Shown in pieces: positions 62,499-64,000 of a stretch of DNA of 64,000 bases. The DNA is taken from assembly GCF_900015215.1 (NCBI RefSeq), contig NZ_LN555523.1:1926381-1990380 (forward strand), in the 5' to 3' direction. Under the pieces are notes generated by a model, which was not told the origin of the DNA, searched no databases, and saw only the letters and a program-made list of their open reading frames with translations. This stretch comes from Romboutsia ilealis (GTDB taxonomy: Bacteria; Bacillota; Clostridia; Peptostreptococcales; Peptostreptococcaceae). The stretch's first letter is position 1. Each line of letters starts with the position of its first letter. A program made the position numbers and the translations under genes.

Positions 62499-64000
62499 CT
62501 ATATATAAAATTCCATTTTAGTTCCAGGTTCTAATCTATATATATTTAAACCTTGTCCATATATTAATTTTAATCTTAAATGAACATTATAAAGTCCAAT
62601 TTTATTGCCTGGCATTTCTCCACTATATACCTTTTTTATTATATCAAGATCTATAGTTATACCATCATTTTCTACCCATACCCTAGTATATCCATCTTCT
62701 TTTTTAACTCCAATAATTACAGTTCCGCAACCTCCATTTTTTCTTATTCCATGTATTATTGCATTTTCAACCAATGGCTGTATTGTAAGGCTTGGAATCT
62801 TTGCATCTATATTTTCATCTATATCGTATAAAACTGTAAGTTTATCTCCAAACCTTGCTTTTTCTATTTCTACATATGCCTTTACTTGTTCTAATTCTTT
62901 ATTTATGTCTATCAAATTATCATTTACTTCTAAATTGTATCTCATATAAGTAGATAAATTTATAATAAGCTTTCTTGCTTTATCAGGATTGATTCTAATA
63001 AATGAAGTTATAGTATTTAATGCATTAAATAAAAAATGTGGATTAATTTGTCTTTGTAAAGCTTTAATTTCTGATTTTTTCTTTTCTTTCTCTATCTTTT
63101 CTATTTTCGATATTTCCATAAGTGTAGAAATAATTTGTGACAATCCTATCGCTAAAGATTTTTTAGAATGACTCATATCATATTTCTTTGTATAGTAAAT
63201 CTTTAATGTCCCAACCACACCTTGAGAATCTGTAAGTGGAATAATCATAGCTGTCTTTAAATTTACTTTTTCACTGATTGAGCTTTCTTCCTTTTTTACT
63301 TGTATATTTAAAATACTATTTTCTCTAATAGAACATCTTGTTATATTGCTAATTTCTGTATGAGGAAATTTAAAAGCCTCTTCTCCAACTCCAACATATG
63401 CTAATACTTCGTCTCTATCAGTTATACTAACTGCATCTGAGTTTATTTCATCTTTTATTATCTTACATATTTTTTTTAGAGACTCTTCATTTATAGATCT
63501 AAAATATGGTAGTGTTTTATTAGCAATATCTAAAGCTAACTTTGATTGCATAGCAGCTACTTCTTCTTTTTCTTTTTTTATAGCATCAACTATAGATATC
63601 AAAAGACCTATACTAATTTGTCCAACAATCATTGGTATATAAATCTTTCTTATTATTCCAATAGCAATATTATGAGGTCTTGATAATAAATATATTAAAA
63701 GCATAGAAAAGCTCTCTGATATTACCCCACATGCTATTCCATATATCCACTTGTATCTGTTACTAATTTTTTGATAAAAAAATCCAGATAGTATTCCTGC
63801 AAATATAGAAGATATAAAACATGGAAAAGCTGTTATACCTCCAGTATCTATTATATATCTATGAAAACCAGATATAATACCTGAAGTTATACCAACTAAT
63901 GGACCAAATAAAACTCCACCTGATACAATAGCTATTATCCTAGTATTCGCAAGAGAACCTTGTACATCTATTCCATTATATGTACCAAGTATAGCAAGGG
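62499..64000 (-). CDS. LytS/BtsS-type sensor histidine kinase, 5' end cut off by window
   Basis: The frame remains open to the window edge, giving about 500 residues; the annotated-looking ATG at 63704 is internal. The N-terminal part visible beyond it (ending at 63705) has LGTYNGIDVQGSLANTRI and GGVLFGPLVGITSGIISGFH, the 5TMR-LYT membrane sensor domain. It is followed by a GAF-like domain (with RDEVLAYVGVGEEAF), the kinase core with the phospho-acceptor His in QINPHFLFNALNTI, and an ATPase domain (PLVENAIIHGIRK, GNKIGLYNVHLRL). This architecture is that of LytS, BtsS and YpdA, of which BtsS senses pyruvate. Confidence 0.92.
   Translation of the reverse strand, partial: LAILGTYNGIDVQGSLANTRIIAIVSGGVLFGPLVGITSGIISGFHRYIIDTGGITAFPCFISSIFAGILSGFFYQKISNRYKWIYGIACGVISESFSMLLIYLLSRPHNIAIGIIRKIYIPMIVGQISIGLLISIVDAIKKEKEEVAAMQSKLALDIANKTLPYFRSINEESLKKICKIIKDEINSDAVSITDRDEVLAYVGVGEEAFKFPHTEISNITRCSIRENSILNIQVKKEESSISEKVNLKTAMIIPLTDSQGVVGTLKIYYTKKYDMSHSKKSLAIGLSQIISTLMEISKIEKIEKEKKKSEIKALQRQINPHFLFNALNTITSFIRINPDKARKLIINLSTYMRYNLEVNDNLIDINKELEQVKAYVEIEKARFGDKLTVLYDIDENIDAKIPSLTIQPLVENAIIHGIRKNGGCGTVIIGVKKEDGYTRVWVENDGITIDLDIIKKVYSGEMPGNKIGLYNVHLRLKLIYGQGLNIYRLEPGTKMEFYI

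Noticed and set aside
62499..63704. 401-residue kinase starting at 63704
   Set aside because: The frame stays open upstream and encodes the conserved 5TMR-LYT domain, so the gene extends beyond the window and 63704 is an internal Met.

Overview
This window is an AT-rich stretch of chromosome from an endospore-forming member of the Clostridia. Gene content and order (spoIIGA-sigE-sigG, spoVD, spoVE, spoIVA, T-box aminoacyl-tRNA synthetases, the sepF-ylmH-divIVA cluster, an AgrBD cassette) most resemble the Peptostreptococcaceae, i.e. the Clostridioides/Romboutsia/Paraclostridium group. That placement is inferred from memory of gene order and was not checked by a search. Nearly all genes lie on the minus strand; only rqcH and ychF are on the plus strand. 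I see no tRNA, rRNA, CRISPR array, prophage or insertion sequence.

Layout by coordinate: (1) 1-5.5 kb: priA (cut by the window edge), coaBC, rpoZ, gmk, yicC and dapF, a nucleotide/CoA/lysine housekeeping operon. (2) 5.7-7.5 kb: rqcH. (3) 7.8-12.1 kb: pyrR-uraA with a PyrR-type attenuator before each gene, then rluD, lspA and a polysaccharide deacetylase. (4) 12.1-18.8 kb: a DksA-like zinc protein, a DUF5665 protein, mtnN-trpS behind a Trp T-box, and ileS behind an Ile T-box. The IleRS carries a swapped GxHH signature in place of HxGH. (5) 18.8-22.8 kb: division cluster divIVA, ylmH, yggT, sepF, yggS/ylmE and a HlyD-like protein. (6) 23.2-31.6 kb: spoIVA, gpsA, plsY, der, a DUF512 radical-SAM-like protein and a tandem pair of YIEGIA proteins with a small partner. 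(7) 31.7-35.2 kb: a PhoR/PhoB-type two-component pair, pgeF, nrdR and a PRC-barrel protein.

(8) 35.2-38.3 kb is the most accessory-looking segment. It holds a six-TM GGDEF/HD-GYP enzyme, a 39-codon AgrD-like peptide gene, agrB, and a membrane protein resembling an AgrC sensor domain without a kinase. (9) 38.4-40.9 kb: sigG, sigE, spoIIGA. The sigG leader carries a readthrough-only hairpin, and the spoIIGA promoter has a 22-bp spacer and a Spo0A-like box. (10) 41.4-57.3 kb: the cell-wall/division cluster ftsZ, sbp, two DUF881 genes, ftsQ, murG, spoVE, murD, mraY, murF, spoVD, ftsL, rsmH, then lgt and a PHP-type phosphatase. (11) 57.5-64 kb: a chelatase-fold membrane protein with a possible 3' frameshift, ychF, a short CstA, and a LytTR regulator with its LytS-type kinase, which runs off the end. 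Two direct repeats with a 21-bp period sit beside the cstA promoter and probably bind the regulator.

Functionally, the window links peptidoglycan synthesis and septation with early sporulation control (SpoIIGA/SigE, SigG, SpoIVA, SpoVD/SpoVE). It also has three kinds of conditional RNA control: PyrR attenuators, T-boxes and the sigG leader hairpin. Two signalling units stand out: the Agr-like/cyclic-di-GMP segment and a Bts-like (pyruvate-sensing type) LytSR-CstA module. A degenerate intergenic repeat family occurs at least three times.
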